Positions 46,702-56,427 are shown, counted from the stretch's first letter. The stretch: 64,000 bases of DNA from Pseudomonadota bacterium (GCA_041395565.1 JAWLAI010000004.1:1-64000), one strand, 5' to 3'. The notes: generated by a model not told the origin, from the sequence alone. Program-made: numbers and translations.

Positions 46702-47443
46702 TTCGTCTCCACAAGTTCCCTGACCCAGCCGGCATGGCGCTCCGCTCCAGCACCTCGCAGCGGGCACGCATCAGGACCACGCAGGCGTAATAGAGCTTGA
46801 AGGACAGTGCCATCAGCAGCAGCGGGATGAGCATGCCGATGGGGACGTGACGGTCGGTCGAACTGGTCACGGTGGCGCGCCCAGCAGGTGTTCCACCACT
46901 CCACCGAGTAGTGAATGATCGGGATGTTGATCACACCGACCAGCGCCAGGATGGCCACCGCACGCGCTGCGGTGCGCCGGTCCTCGATGGCGGAATACAG
47001 CGCGATCACGCCGAGGTACAGGAACAGCAGGATCAGCTCCGAGGTCAGGCGGGCGTCCCATACCCATCGCCCAGGTGCCCCACATCGGCTTGCCCCAGAA
47101 CGAGCCGGTGACCAGCAGGCTGGAAGGTGAACGAGGGCGCCCAGTACCGGCGCGCTGCTGATGGCGATCACCTCGGCCAGCTTCATGCGCCACACGAGGC
47201 CGATGGCGCCGGTGACGGCCATGACGACGTAGATGAACATCGACATCCGCGGCTGGGACGCGCACGAACATGATGTGGTAGCTCTCGCCCTGCTGGTATC
47301 GGGCGGGGCCTTGATCAGGCCGTAATACAGCCCTGCCAACGCCAGTGCAGAGCGCAGCCGCCGCCGCGCCAGGGTATCCAGGCGCCGGCGATGCGGTAGA
47401 AATGCTTGGGCGAGGCCAGTTTGTGAAAGAAGTTGTTAAACAT
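46698..47443 (-). pseudogene. ccmC: Haem exporter permease CcmC, multiple frameshifts
   Basis: All of CcmC can be recognised by moving among frames: start MFNNFFHKLASPKHFYRIAG, GLYYGLIKAPPD, YQQGESYHIMFVRVPAA, MSMFIYVVMAVTGAIGL, LLVTGSFWGKPMWGTW, VWDARLTSELILLFLYL, MLIPLLLMALSFKLYYA and WVRELVETK. The WWVWD-like haem-handling loop is in the damaged part. At least seven frame changes occur in 746 bp, a length that fits CcmC. Start and stop overlaps with ccmB and ccmD are normal. Confidence 0.85.
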
Positions 47444-47444
47444 A

Positions 47445-48128
47445 TCAACTCAGGCTGACGCGCAGGGCCGCCGCCGTGGCGAACGGCGACAGGCTCAGCG
47501 CCAGTACCAGTAGTGCCGCGATCAGCGACAGGTGGGCTGTGACCGAGAGGCCGGCCGCCGCGGTATCCACGGCGCTGGACGCGAAGATCAGCAGCGGTAT
47601 GTACAAGGGTAGCACGAGTAGGGACAGGATCATCCCACCCCTGCGCAGGCCGACGGTCAGCGCCACCCCGACCGCGCCGATCAGGCTCAGCACCGGCGTA
47701 CCCAGCAGCAGGGTGAGGAACAGGATCCGTGTTCCTGCCGCCGGCAGCCCCAGAAACATTGCCAGCAGTGGGGATATGAGCAGCAACGGCAGGCCGGTGA
47801 TCAGCCAGTGCGCAAGCACCTTCGCCAGCACCAGCAGCGAGACCGGATGGGAACTGAGCAGGTACTGCTCCAGTGTCCCGTCCTCGAAATCGGAGCGGAA
47901 GATGCCGTCCAGCGACAGCAGCGCTGCGAGCAGGGCTGCCACCCAGATGACACCAGGGCCCACGGCCTGCAGCAGGTTCGGGTTCGCCCCGATGCCGAGC
48001 GGGAACAGGCTGGTCACGAGAATGAAGAACAGCAGCGGATTGAACATCTCCGCGCGGTGGCGCATGGCCAGGATCAGGTCGCGCCGTACCAGCAGGGCGA
48101 TGGCGCGGGGCAGGGAGTGGCGTTTCAT
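47445..48128 (-). CDS. ccmB: Haem exporter permease CcmB
   Basis: The protein has 227 residues with six membrane helices, beginning ALLVRRDLILAMRHRAEMFNPLLFF, the CcmB N-terminus. It forms the CcmAB(C) transporter with CcmA, whose stop overlaps its start by 4 bp. The frame is intact, in contrast to ccmC just downstream. Confidence 0.93.
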   Translation of the reverse strand: MKRHSLPRAIALLVRRDLILAMRHRAEMFNPLLFFILVTSLFPLGIGANPNLLQAVGPGVIWVAALLAALLSLDGIFRSDFEDGTLEQYLLSSHPVSLLVLAKVLAHWLITGLPLLLISPLLAMFLGLPAAGTRILFLTLLLGTPVLSLIGAVGVALTVGLRRGGMILSLLVLPLYIPLLIFASSAVDTAAAGLSVTAHLSLIAALLVLALSLSPFATAAALRVSLS

Positions 48129-48781
48129 GCGGCCTGCCGGGCGCGGTCGGACAGGTTGATGCGGTGCACCCTGGCCCGTTGCAGGTTGACGGCATGATGC
48201 GAGGTGACGGCGATCATGCCGCCAGCCTGGGTGTGTGCATCCAGCAGCTCCTCGATCACCTGGATACCGTGTACGTCCAGCGAGGTGAAGGGCTCATCCA
48301 GGATCCAGAGCGTGGCGTCGGTGACCAACAGGCGCGCCAGGGCGAGGCGGCGCTGCTGCCCGGCCGAGAGATTGCGGGTCGGCACGTCCTCGAAGCCGTA
48401 GAGGTCGACGCGGGCGAGGGCGGCAGAGAGGGTCATGTCGCTGGGCCGACCGAGCGCACGGGCCATGGCGAGGTTCTCGAGCGGGGTCAGGTCGAGCTTG
48501 ATGCCATCGCGGTGACCCACGTAGGCCGTGTGCTGGTGGTAGTCCGCGCCGAGCCGCGCGATGTCCGTGCCGCACCAGGTGATCATGCCGGCGTCCGGCA
48601 GGCGGATGCCGCAGAGGATGCGCAGCAGCGAGGTCTTGCCGCTGCCGTTGCGCCCCTCCAGCAGCAGCGCTTCGCCGGCTTCGAGTCGGAAATCCAGGTC
48701 GCGAAACAGGGTGCGGTCATCCCGTATGCACTCCAGTTCCCGGGCTGCGAGCACTGTAGGGTTGCTGCCGGCTTCAGTCAC
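48125..48781 (-). CDS. ccmA: Haem exporter ATPase CcmA
   Basis: The protein has 218 residues from GTG 48781. ABC-ATPase motifs are Walker A GRNGSGKTS (~43-51), signature LSAGQQRR (~137) and Walker B LWILDEP (~157). CcmA powers release of haem-loaded CcmE from CcmC. It is the first gene of the ccm operon. Confidence 0.93.
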   Translation of the reverse strand: MTEAGSNPTVLAARELECIRDDRTLFRDLDFRLEAGEALLLEGRNGSGKTSLLRILCGIRLPDAGMITWCGTDIARLGADYHQHTAYVGHRDGIKLDLTPLENLAMARALGRPSDMTLSAALARVDLYGFEDVPTRNLSAGQQRRLALARLLVTDATLWILDEPFTSLDVHGIQVIEELLDAHTQAGGMIAVTSHHAVNLQRARVHRINLSDRARQAA

Positions 48782-49253
48782 GATGAATGTCTTGTCGGTA
48801 TTTTTCAGGTTGTTGGGGCGAAATCATACTATCGTCAGTGAACATTGCACCATACTTTATCGTGCCTGTGGCTGGCCGGTCCTGCTGCGCCGTCACACCC
48901 GGCATCCCTTGTCGCCCGCTCCGGGATGGGGCGTGAACCGGTATCCGCTGTTGGATAGCGGCAGCCCTCCGCCCGGCTCGAGTCCGCGGCGGCACCGGGT
49001 AGGTGCGATGCTGACGGTGCCGCGATCCGGTGCCGGCACCGCTGCCGCCGCGGCAGAATATCACAGGCTATTGTAAATTAAATAAAAAGTGGCCTGACGC
49101 TGCCGCCGGGCGGCGGTGCCCACGCGCGGCATGATCCAGATCAAGTTGCGCCATTTGTGTCAGGTGCTAGACTATCTGCAACAATCAGCATGTCAATAAT
49201 GGCGCTTGGTATCAGTTATTGCGGGGGCAATCTGATCAAGGCGGAGAAAAATA
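48782..49253. other. Divergent intergenic region between ccmA and the sigma-54 activator
   Basis: The 472 bp include an AT-rich run (about 49066-49090) and the FNR-type promoter at 49131-49173. On the minus strand, TATGAT near 48825-48830 is a possible ccm -10 without a good -35. No open frame with protein character. Confidence 0.4.
49131..49173 (+). promoter_or_regulatory. FNR/Anr-type site in a class II promoter
   Basis: ATGATCCAGATCAA at 49131-49144 matches the TTGAT-N4-ATCAA consensus with one base off. A -10-like TAGACT is at 49168-49173. With a start point about 49179, the FNR site centre falls at about -41.5, where activator-dependent class II promoters place it. It precedes the sigma-54 activator gene by ~75 bp. 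Confidence 0.5.
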
Positions 49254-50633
49254 ATGGACGAGCCTGTCGCTTCACTGCCTATCGAACTCAATTCGCTGCT
49301 TGAAACGCACGACAAACCGTTCGTCGTCATCGACAGCGACTACCGGATTGTCGCCGTGAACAGTGCCTACGAACAGACCTTCGGGGTGACCGCGGTGGAA
49401 ACGGTGGGGAAGCGCTGTTTCGAGGTCAGTCACAAGAGCCAGATGCCATGCGGCGAAGCCGGCGAGGACTGTCCGCACAAGAGCCTGTACGCCAGCAACA
49501 AGCCGAGCCGGTGCGTGCATGATCACTACGATCAGCAGGGTCGCATGTACCAGGTCAGGGTTTCTGCCTATCCGATCAGCGGCAGTGACGGCAAGCTCTA
49601 CATGGGCGAGATGATCGAGGAGATCGGCGCGCCCGCTGAACGGCGCAAGAACGGCCGGCGCATGGTCGGCAAGAGCCGTCCGTTCCTCGGTTGTCTCGAT
49701 CAGCTCAAGGTCGCCGCGGCGACCGACGCCCCGGTGCTGGTTCAGGGCGAGACCGGAACCGGCAAGGAGCTGGCGGCACGGCACATCCATCTGCATTCGG
49801 CGCGCAGGGAGCAGCCGTTCCTGACCGTCGATTGCACCGTGCTGACCGACACCCTGTTCGAGGCCGAGGTGTTTGGCCATGCGCGCGGCGCGTTTACCGG
49901 CAGCGTGGGTGAGCGCATCGGCCTGTTCGAGCAGGCCAACGGCGGTACGCTGTTCCTCGACGAAGTGGGCGAGTTGCCGCTGTCGCAACAGGCCAAGCTG
50001 CTGCGTGCGCTGGAGACGGGCCAGTTCCGCCGGGTCGGTGGCCGGCGCATGCGGCATAGCGATGTGCGCATCATCTGCGCGACCAACCGGCATTTATGGG
50101 ACGGCGTGAAGGCCGGCCATTTCCGTGAAGACCTGTATTACCGTATCGCCTGCCTGGCGATTCGCATGCCGCCCTTGCGCGAGCGCCTCGAGGATATCGA
50201 TGTGCTGGCGGAGAACCTGCTGGAACGGATCAATCAGATCATGAAACAGCAGTTCATGCTCGGAGCCGATGCAATCCGTTGCCTCAGACAGTACGAGTAT
50301 CCGGGCAACGTGCGCGAACTGCGCAACGTCCTGTTCGTTGCGGCATCCCGCTGCCAGGGCGTCGTGATCGATGCCGATCTCGGTCCCGGTGGTGCCTTCG
50401 ACGAACATGCCAAGACCCGGATGCACAAATCCGCCGACAGCGGGCAGCAGGCGCGGGTTGCCGAAGATACTGCCGTTGTGCAGGACGGGACGCCGACCCT
50501 GAAGGATGTCGAAGCGCGTCACATCGCGGAGCTGTTACAGAAGCATCAGCAGAACCGCAAGCAGGTTGCCGCGGCCCTCGGCGTCAGCGAGCGCACGCTC
50601 TACCGCAAGCTCAAGCGCTACGCCCTGAACTGA
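49254..50633 (+). CDS. PAS-domain sigma-54-dependent activator with Fis-type HTH
   Basis: The protein has 459 residues. A PAS-like domain (residues ~15-125) carries Cys55, Cys66, Cys73, Cys87 and His60, His89, His91. The AAA+ domain has Walker A GETGTGKE (from 165), the sigma-54 contact loop GAFTGS (212-217), and GGTLFLDEVGELPL. The Fis-type helix-turn-helix is at the C-terminus (RKQVAAALGVSERTLYRKLKRY). It must activate sigma-54 promoters; the nearest candidates are at 52194 and 59045. There is no receiver domain, so the PAS domain is likely the signal input, perhaps via metal, haem or an Fe-S centre on its Cys/His residues. Confidence 0.9.
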   Translation: MDEPVASLPIELNSLLETHDKPFVVIDSDYRIVAVNSAYEQTFGVTAVETVGKRCFEVSHKSQMPCGEAGEDCPHKSLYASNKPSRCVHDHYDQQGRMYQVRVSAYPISGSDGKLYMGEMIEEIGAPAERRKNGRRMVGKSRPFLGCLDQLKVAAATDAPVLVQGETGTGKELAARHIHLHSARREQPFLTVDCTVLTDTLFEAEVFGHARGAFTGSVGERIGLFEQANGGTLFLDEVGELPLSQQAKLLRALETGQFRRVGGRRMRHSDVRIICATNRHLWDGVKAGHFREDLYYRIACLAIRMPPLRERLEDIDVLAENLLERINQIMKQQFMLGADAIRCLRQYEYPGNVRELRNVLFVAASRCQGVVIDADLGPGGAFDEHAKTRMHKSADSGQQARVAEDTAVVQDGTPTLKDVEARHIAELLQKHQQNRKQVAAALGVSERTLYRKLKRYALN

Positions 50634-50672
50634 GCAGCGCCGCGACTGCCGGCGGCGTGCAGCAGCGCCCGG

Positions 50673-51125
50673 TCACTTCCCGCTCTGGTCCTGTCCGATG
50701 GCGGCGCGCAGTTCGCCTATGTTCGTCTGCAGGCGCTGCATCGCCAGCTGATTGCGCTGTGCCACCAGCTGCGGGACGATGGTGATGACTTTCTGCCCGG
50801 TCGGCGTCGCGTAGAAATCGTTCATTGCCTGCAGTTCGTCCTCGCTGAAGGTCTGCATGTACATGTCCGTGAGTTCGTCCCTGATGGCGTTCCAGCCGAT
50901 GTACTTTTCCAGAAAGGCGGTCAGCACATCCTGCTTGCCTGCCAGCGCGGGATCCTGCCGCAGCTGCAGCTGCGCGACCGACTGCACGCCTTCGTTGATC
51001 TTCTGTTCCATCTGTGTCAGGCGAAACAGCGTCTCGACCGCCTGGCGGTGGCTCTCCGGGCTTGCCGGTGTTGTCCCAGGCCAGATCAGGGTGGCTGCCA
51101 GCAGCAGGGTGAGGCGTGTCGTCAT
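50673..51125 (-). CDS. Periplasmic DUF2059 protein
   Basis: The protein has 150 residues with a signal peptide (LTLLLAATLIWPGTTPAS). The helical DUF2059 pattern is clear, with FLEKYIGWNAIRDELTDMYMQTFSEDELQAM and FYATPTGQKVITIVPQL spans (regions ~70-130). The family is periplasmic and uncharacterised. It converges with the sigma-54 activator gene. Confidence 0.75.
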   Translation of the reverse strand: MTTRLTLLLAATLIWPGTTPASPESHRQAVETLFRLTQMEQKINEGVQSVAQLQLRQDPALAGKQDVLTAFLEKYIGWNAIRDELTDMYMQTFSEDELQAMNDFYATPTGQKVITIVPQLVAQRNQLAMQRLQTNIGELRAAIGQDQSGK

Positions 51126-51498
51126 CGCGCAGTCTCCAGGGTGTGGTTTTTCTCCGCAGCGGACATCCTAGCACGATGGTCTGTCGTTGCTGGCGCGGCG
51201 CGCATCACGACGCCTGCTATCGGCGCTGCGCGAGGGTAATGAATGTGGTGTGGCGCGCGAGACGGGCCATTAAAATATTAATAAACAAAATTTTAAAATA
51301 TAAATTTAATTATGTTTCTAATGATTATGGGAGATCGGGATGCGCCCGGAACGCCTTTGTGACAAAATCACCGCGTACATGATGATTTGCTTATATAATG
51401 ATGCTGGGTCGCCGGTAGGTTCGGCTGAGGGTCTGCTTATGGCTGCCCGTCCCGGTGTCTATTCACAACAACTTGTTTGGAATACGGAGTGACAGGTG
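51126..51498. other. Intergenic region with a -10 element for the small cytochrome
   Basis: The 373 bp include a strongly AT-rich part (about 51270-51330), unusual in this GC-rich window, and TATAAT at 51394-51399 preceded by TTGCT. The -35 at normal spacing is poor. A partial dyad TGTGACAAAATCACC at ~51356-51370 has the wrong spacing for a CRP site. Confidence 0.4.
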
Positions 51499-51807
51499 AT
51501 GAAGAACATGATCAAGCTTGCCGTCCTCGGCACAACCCTGCTCGTAGCGAACACTGCCGTGCAGGCGGCCGATGCGGAAACCATTTACAACACCAAGTGC
51601 ATGGCCTGCCATGCCACGGGTGCCGCGGGTGCGCCGAAGGTCGGTGACAAGGAGGCCTGGGCGCCGCGTATCGCCACCGGAATGGACGCCCTGCTGGCCA
51701 GCGCCACCAATGGCAAGAATGCCATGCCGCCGAAGGGCACCTGCATGGATTGCACCGCGGACGACCTCAAGGGCGTCATCGAGTACATGACCTCCCAGAG
51801 CAAGTAA
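51499..51807 (+). CDS. Small periplasmic monohaem cytochrome c (c5-like)
   Basis: The protein has 102 residues from ATG 51499 (GTG 51496 is also in frame). A signal peptide ends at ...AVQAA, followed by ETIYNTKCMACHATGAAGAPKVGD with the single CMACH motif at ~residue 36-40. The axial Met is in NAMPPKGTCMDC, and the C-terminal helix is DDLKGVIEYMT. This is the c5/c-551-type fold, which carries electrons in the periplasm. It precedes the large multihaem gene by ~530 bp and may be its redox partner. Confidence 0.88.
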   Translation: MKNMIKLAVLGTTLLVANTAVQAADAETIYNTKCMACHATGAAGAPKVGDKEAWAPRIATGMDALLASATNGKNAMPPKGTCMDCTADDLKGVIEYMTSQSK

Positions 51808-51821
51808 GCACTGCAGGCGGT

Positions 51822-51856
51822 CGGGTGGTCCGTCCCGCAGGGCGGCGGATCACCCG
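51822..51856 (+). terminator. Hairpin after the small cytochrome gene
   Basis: CGGGTGGTCCG (51822-51832) pairs with CGGATCACCCG (51846-51856) over 11 bp through one wobble. There is no T-tract, so it may act as a stabiliser or a rho-type pause site rather than an intrinsic terminator. Confidence 0.4.
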
Positions 51857-52070
51857 GCTACCGTCAACGCTGTACAGTCGCTTGCCGCCTGCCCGGCGCA
51901 AGCAGCACGTCGCCGCAGCAACAATGTCAACGCGGCGCACGCAACCGGCCCGGGATGCGGGCGCTATAGAGGCCTACCGGCACCGTGTTACGCCAAATGC
52001 GTGATTCCCGCCGCAGCTTGCCGACTGGATATCCCGATATCACCCCTAACTGACGCCTTTGTCATGACAT

Positions 52071-52088
52071 ACTGCCATTTGTGGCAGT
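52071..52088. promoter_or_regulatory. Candidate activator (UAS) inverted repeat
   Basis: ACTGCCA-tttg-TGGCAGT is a perfect 7-bp inverted repeat, 18 bp in all. Its centre is about 140 bp upstream of the predicted start point (~52220). That distance is normal for an enhancer-binding protein site in sigma-54 systems. It is next to TGTCATGACA. Confidence 0.45.
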
Positions 52089-52193
52089 CATGGCGTGGCA
52101 GTTATCTCGCTTGCGACGGAGGCTAGTCAAAGTCACGTCGCTCAATTGTCTGATTTGGCGGGCATTGTCAGGCCGTAAAAATTCCGGCTTTTA

Positions 52194-52209
52194 TGGCATG
52201 GGTATTGCA
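52194..52209 (+). promoter_or_regulatory. Sigma-54 promoter of the multihaem cytochrome gene
   Basis: TGGCAT-GGGTA-TTGCA matches the sigma-54 consensus (TGGCAC-N5-TTGCA) with one difference. The GG and GC pairs are exactly 12 bp apart, as required. It lies ~130 bp before the ATG at 52340, with a strong GGAGGGGG ribosome site in between. Confidence 0.65.
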
Positions 52210-52339
52210 CCGTTATAAAACAGCTTGATCCATTCCGGCGCGTCAGGGCGCGTGTCGGCAATGGAAAAAGTAAAAAGTGCATACATCAAAACAAACAGCG
52301 TGGAACGCCGCAGGCAGGCGTTTTCTGGAGGGGGTTATA

Positions 52340-55300
52340 ATGATACCAAGCCTATTTTCTCACCACAGCAGTTGCCGGTCGGATGCGCCGAAGAATCCGC
52401 TGGCAGTCACCGCGCTGGTGCTCATGTTGTCATGTCCACTGGCGCAGGCCGTACCGGGGGATGCCGATAACGACGGCGTTCCTGACGCACAAGATAACTG
52501 CATAAATACACCCAACGGTGCCGCGACTCCGTCCATCAACCAGCTCGACAGTAACGGGGATGGATACGGCAATGCCTGTGACGCCGACCTAGACCAATCG
52601 GGTTTTGTCGACGCTGTTGACCTCGCGCTGTTCAGGTCCAAGTACCGCACCACCGATCCCGATGCTGACCTCAACGGCAGTGGCCTGGTGGATGCCGTCG
52701 ATCTGGCGCTGTTCCGCTCGCTCTACCGTAAGGACGTTGGACCCTCCTGTATCACCCTGCCGAATGCCTGTCAGGCAGTGGTTGCACGCGGCGACACCTA
52801 CGCGACACCGGTCGGCAGGACCCTCACGGTGACGGCTTCGCGCGTGTCCGGCGTGCTGTACAACGACCACGATACCGATTCCGCCACGGGTGAACTGCTT
52901 GGTAACGCGGGGCTGACGGCGGTCAAGGACAGCGACCCGCTCCACGGCACCCTGACCCTGAACGCCGATGGCTCGTTTACCTACGTTCCCGACGGCACCC
53001 AGGGTGACAACGACAACGATAGCTTCACCTATCACTCGGTAGATGGTGACAGCAACGCCTCCGCGGTGACGACGGTCAATATCCTCACGACGTCCAACCA
53101 GACGGACTTCAAGATCATGATGAACTACGAGCTGGGCATGCACTGCACCGGCTTCGAGTTCTCATACTGCTGCGTACTGCCGCCCTACAACTCGATACTG
53201 GCGCAGGTGGTCAAACCGCAGGGCGCGGCGACCCCGGCAAGCAACGCGGATTTCCCGCGCCTGCTTGAAGGCGACCCCAACAACGGACTCGACGGCCTGG
53301 GTCGCGAGACGGTGCTGCGCGACTATGACGGTGCCGGCAACATCCACAAGTACTATCTCGAGTACTACCACGACGCGCAGCCGCGTCGCGAAGGCAATAT
53401 GCCCGGTACCTTCAACGACCAGACCTCGACCCTGATCAGCGCGGTCGAGGGCAACTCGCTGCTGTATGCGAACACCCCCTACGACTCGGCACTGGTGGAC
53501 ACGACCGGCGCGATCACGGGTGTGCCCGGCAAGATCGTCACCGGTACCTACAACGGCGTACCGAACGTGGTGCAGGGTGACGGCGATTACACGGATGCGA
53601 CCGACAACTTCGCCAACGGCTGGCTGAACCACCTCTACATCTACGCCGACCTGGAAGGCAGCAATCCCGCCGGTTCCACCCTGGAGGCCGACAAGATCCG
53701 TCTGGGTGTCTCAGGCATGGTCGAATACCCGGCCGACTCCGGTGCTGCACTGCAGCCGATGGGTCCGACCGGCAACGGCACCCCCTTCAGCAACGTGCTG
53801 ACCTTCTCGGGGGATACCGGCACTGTCGTGTATACCCAAATGAAGGTGCTGGAGAATCTGCCCATCACGCTGACCTCGCCGCGTATCTGGGAGGCCCTGG
53901 GCATGCCGCTGACGCCGTTCGAGGACTCGATCAACTTCTTCGCCGATCCCGGCCTCGTTGACGAAGACTCGCTGCGTCCCTACGTCGCGATGAAGGCGCG
54001 CCTGCATGAGGCGACCTGCAACGAAGCCACCGGCGCATGCACCAAGGGTGCGGCGGTGATCGGCAGCAACGGCCAGCCCGTCATCGGCTTCGGTACTGCG
54101 CCGATCGACATCCCGAACTGCGAACGCTGCCATTCGGCCCCGGCCTACAAGGCCGATGGCGTCACGCCGAATGTCAACAGCCCGAGCTACATCCGTCGCC
54201 AGGGCGGACCCGATCCGTTCTTCGGTCCTGCCGGCGAGTCGCTCGAGGCGATTACCAACCTGGAAATCAACTACTGGAAGGCCCTCTACGGGCTCGATCC
54301 CGCGACGGGCGATACCGACTGGTATGCACGCCTCAAGGGTGCGGCCATCAACATGATGGTGATGCATGACTTCGATGTCGGCACCAGCTTCACGGCCAAC
54401 TACCCGTCTGCGGGCAACCCGCTGGGTCTGCCGCCGGCGATGGCGGCCCTGCCCCAGAACACCCGTCTGGGTCACGAGTCCGTGATCTGCCAGAAGTGCC
54501 ATGCCGACAACGTCATCGCGGTGGTCAAGTCGGCCGGCGCCGGTAACTTCCTGGTACCGCCGATCTCGGAGGCTATCCACCGCACCCACCGTGAGACCAG
54601 CGAAGGTGGCGTGATTGCCTTCGACGACGCGCTGGGTCGCTCCGGCGGCTGCCAGGGCTGCCATCCGGCGCACCGTTCCGACGGCACGATGGACGGCTAC
54701 CCGATCACCCTGGATGGCGACAACGCCCAGGCCAATTCGGATAACCGCCTGGCCGCAGGTGGTTGCTTCGTCGGCCGCGACGTGCATTCCAACCCGCTCA
54801 AGGACGCGGACGGTGCCGAGACACCGGCCCACCTGAACGCGGCCGGCCAGTGGCTGGCGGACAACGTGTTCCACAACCAGGCGAGGCCTCGCCGGCAGCG
54901 ATGCCGACACCCGCGGTATCTGGTGCACCAACTGCCACAGCCAACTGGGGCAGGAGCTGTGGAAGACCGAGAACTGTGTGGATCTGGTCAACGGTGACTG
55001 CATCGACAACCCGCGCGGTGCCGCGACCCTGGCCGACATGGCTGCGGCCGTGGGTGTGAGCGAAGCGCAGGCCATCGCCTGGCTGGATCCGAACAGCGCC
55101 GACCTGCACGGTACCGGCCTGGGTGACTTTACCCATGCCATCTGGGATGCCGATCCCGGCATCTGCCAGTACCTGGTCAATCCGGCCAACCCGGCGCACG
55201 ACGGCAAGGTGGCGACCATCGAGGTCGCGATCCCGGCCGCGGGCCATACCTGCTCGACGCCCGATCAGGTCGGCCCGGTCGACTGCTCCGGTGTGGGCGG

Positions 55301-56240
55301 TCCGGTGTTCAACATCTGCGGTACCTTCGACGCCGACGGTGACTTCAGCGTGCATGCGCTGGATTTCTGCACCACCGACGACTGCGTTGCAGCCGCCCAG
55401 GGTACGCTGGCCAACTCGGCAGCGGTGCCGGTACCGTTCTCTGCAGCCACCGACGGTCGCGACCACTGGCTGGCAGCGGGTGAACCCCACTGCGCGGACT
55501 GCCATGCGGCCCCGTACGTGGAGCAGAGCGGCAACATCAACGCCTTTGCACCGTTCAACTATCCGCGCAAGGCGAGCCTGATGCGTTACTCGCGTGGTCA
55601 CCAGGACATCAGCTGTCAGGGTTGCCACGAGTCGATCCATGGTCTCTATCCGGTGACCCCGGCGATCGACAACACGAGCTACGCGCAGGCGGCGGCACTC
55701 AACCACGATGGTTCACACGGTCCGCTGAAGTGCGGCACCTGCCATGCGGTGGATGCGAACGGTATCCCGACCTGGATCGGAAGCTTCGGTGGCGGGGGCT
55801 CGCTTGCCTCGCAGGTGCCGACATTCGACGCGGCAGTGACCTGGGCGCATACCTATACGGATGAGGCCAATGTGCTCAACTCGACCTGCCAGAACTGCCA
55901 CGGTGTGAATGGGTTCGGTGGTCCGTTGAACTCCGCCAGCAATCCGGCTGACTGGGTCAACGTGGCGAACCACACCACGCCGTTCCTGCAGCACGCGATG
56001 AACGGATTCACGTCGCGGCAGATGCTGGACAAGGCCGAAACCCTGGTGAATGGTGATGTCACTGGCTCGACCAACGGCTCCGATGGCGTCTGTCTGGGCT
56101 GTCATGTCGACTTCACCGGCGGCGGCACCACCCTGAACTGCACCAATGGGTGGAGGCAGCATCTGACCCAGGGTCGAGTCTCCGAGTCTGTCTGGGAGCA
56201 TGTCTCCCTGACGGTGGCGGGTTCACGCTGCGGCTGGTAA
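52340..56240 (+). pseudogene. Dockerin-bearing nine-haem cytochrome, frameshifted near 54,880
   Basis: The reconstructed protein is ~1300 residues. A signal peptide ends at ...PLAQAV. Thrombospondin-3/EF-like loops (DADNDGVPDAQDNC) lead into two dockerin repeats (DQSGFVDAVDLALFRSKYR, NGSGLVDAVDLALFRSLYR). A cadherin-like beta domain follows (GVLYNDHD...HGTLTLNADGSFTYV). After a ~300-residue middle come nine CxxCH motifs: three before the frame break (residues ~594, 717, 771) and six after (54924, 55491, 55614, 55731, 55887, 56091). The break at ~54,878-54,895 joins two normal halves, so an indel error is suspected. Start is ATG 52340. Confidence 0.82.
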
Positions 56241-56251
56241 CCACCAGGACT

Positions 56252-56323
56252 CTCCCGCTGCGCCGGTGCGGGCAGCGGGAGTGCGTCAAACCGAATGGAG
56301 GGGAATTCCGTTCCCCTCCATTC
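56252..56323 (+). terminator. Two tandem hairpins downstream of the multihaem gene
   Basis: The first is CTCCCGCTGC (56252-56261) with GCAGCGGGAG (56272-56281), a perfect 10-bp stem. The second is GAATGGAGGGGAA (56293-56305) with TTCCCCTCCATTC (56311-56323), a perfect 13-bp stem with a 5-base loop. Neither has a T-tract. They may process or stabilise the mRNA between the cytochrome and the foldase genes. Confidence 0.5.
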
Positions 56324-56427
56324 TTCACGCTAGGGCAACGATGATTTCCGGCTGCTGACTCGGGTGCCATGCACCGGCGCCGGATCTGCTCCGGGAACAG
56401 GAATTTCGAGCGAAGAGGGTAATAATA

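Larger units (their letters stand above)
51808..52339. other. Long control region upstream of the multihaem cytochrome gene
   Basis: The 532 bp hold a terminator-like hairpin (51822-51856), a sigma-54 activator-site candidate (52071-52088) and a sigma-54 promoter (52194-52209). A second symmetrical motif, TGTCATGACA, lies at about 52060-52069 beside the candidate site. No other gene is seen. Confidence 0.5.

Noticed and set aside
46867..48195. 442-codon minus-strand frame across ccmB and ccmC
   Set aside because: It is a shadow frame of ccmB and of the frameshifted ccmC; only its short ccmC fragments are real.
49085..49101. Sigma-54-like TGGCCT...TGCC upstream of the activator
   Set aside because: The GG to GC distance is 11 bp, not 12, and both elements have mismatches.
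51356..51370. CRP-like TGTGA/TCACC dyad upstream of the small cytochrome
   Set aside because: The spacer is five bases instead of six and the second half has a mismatch.
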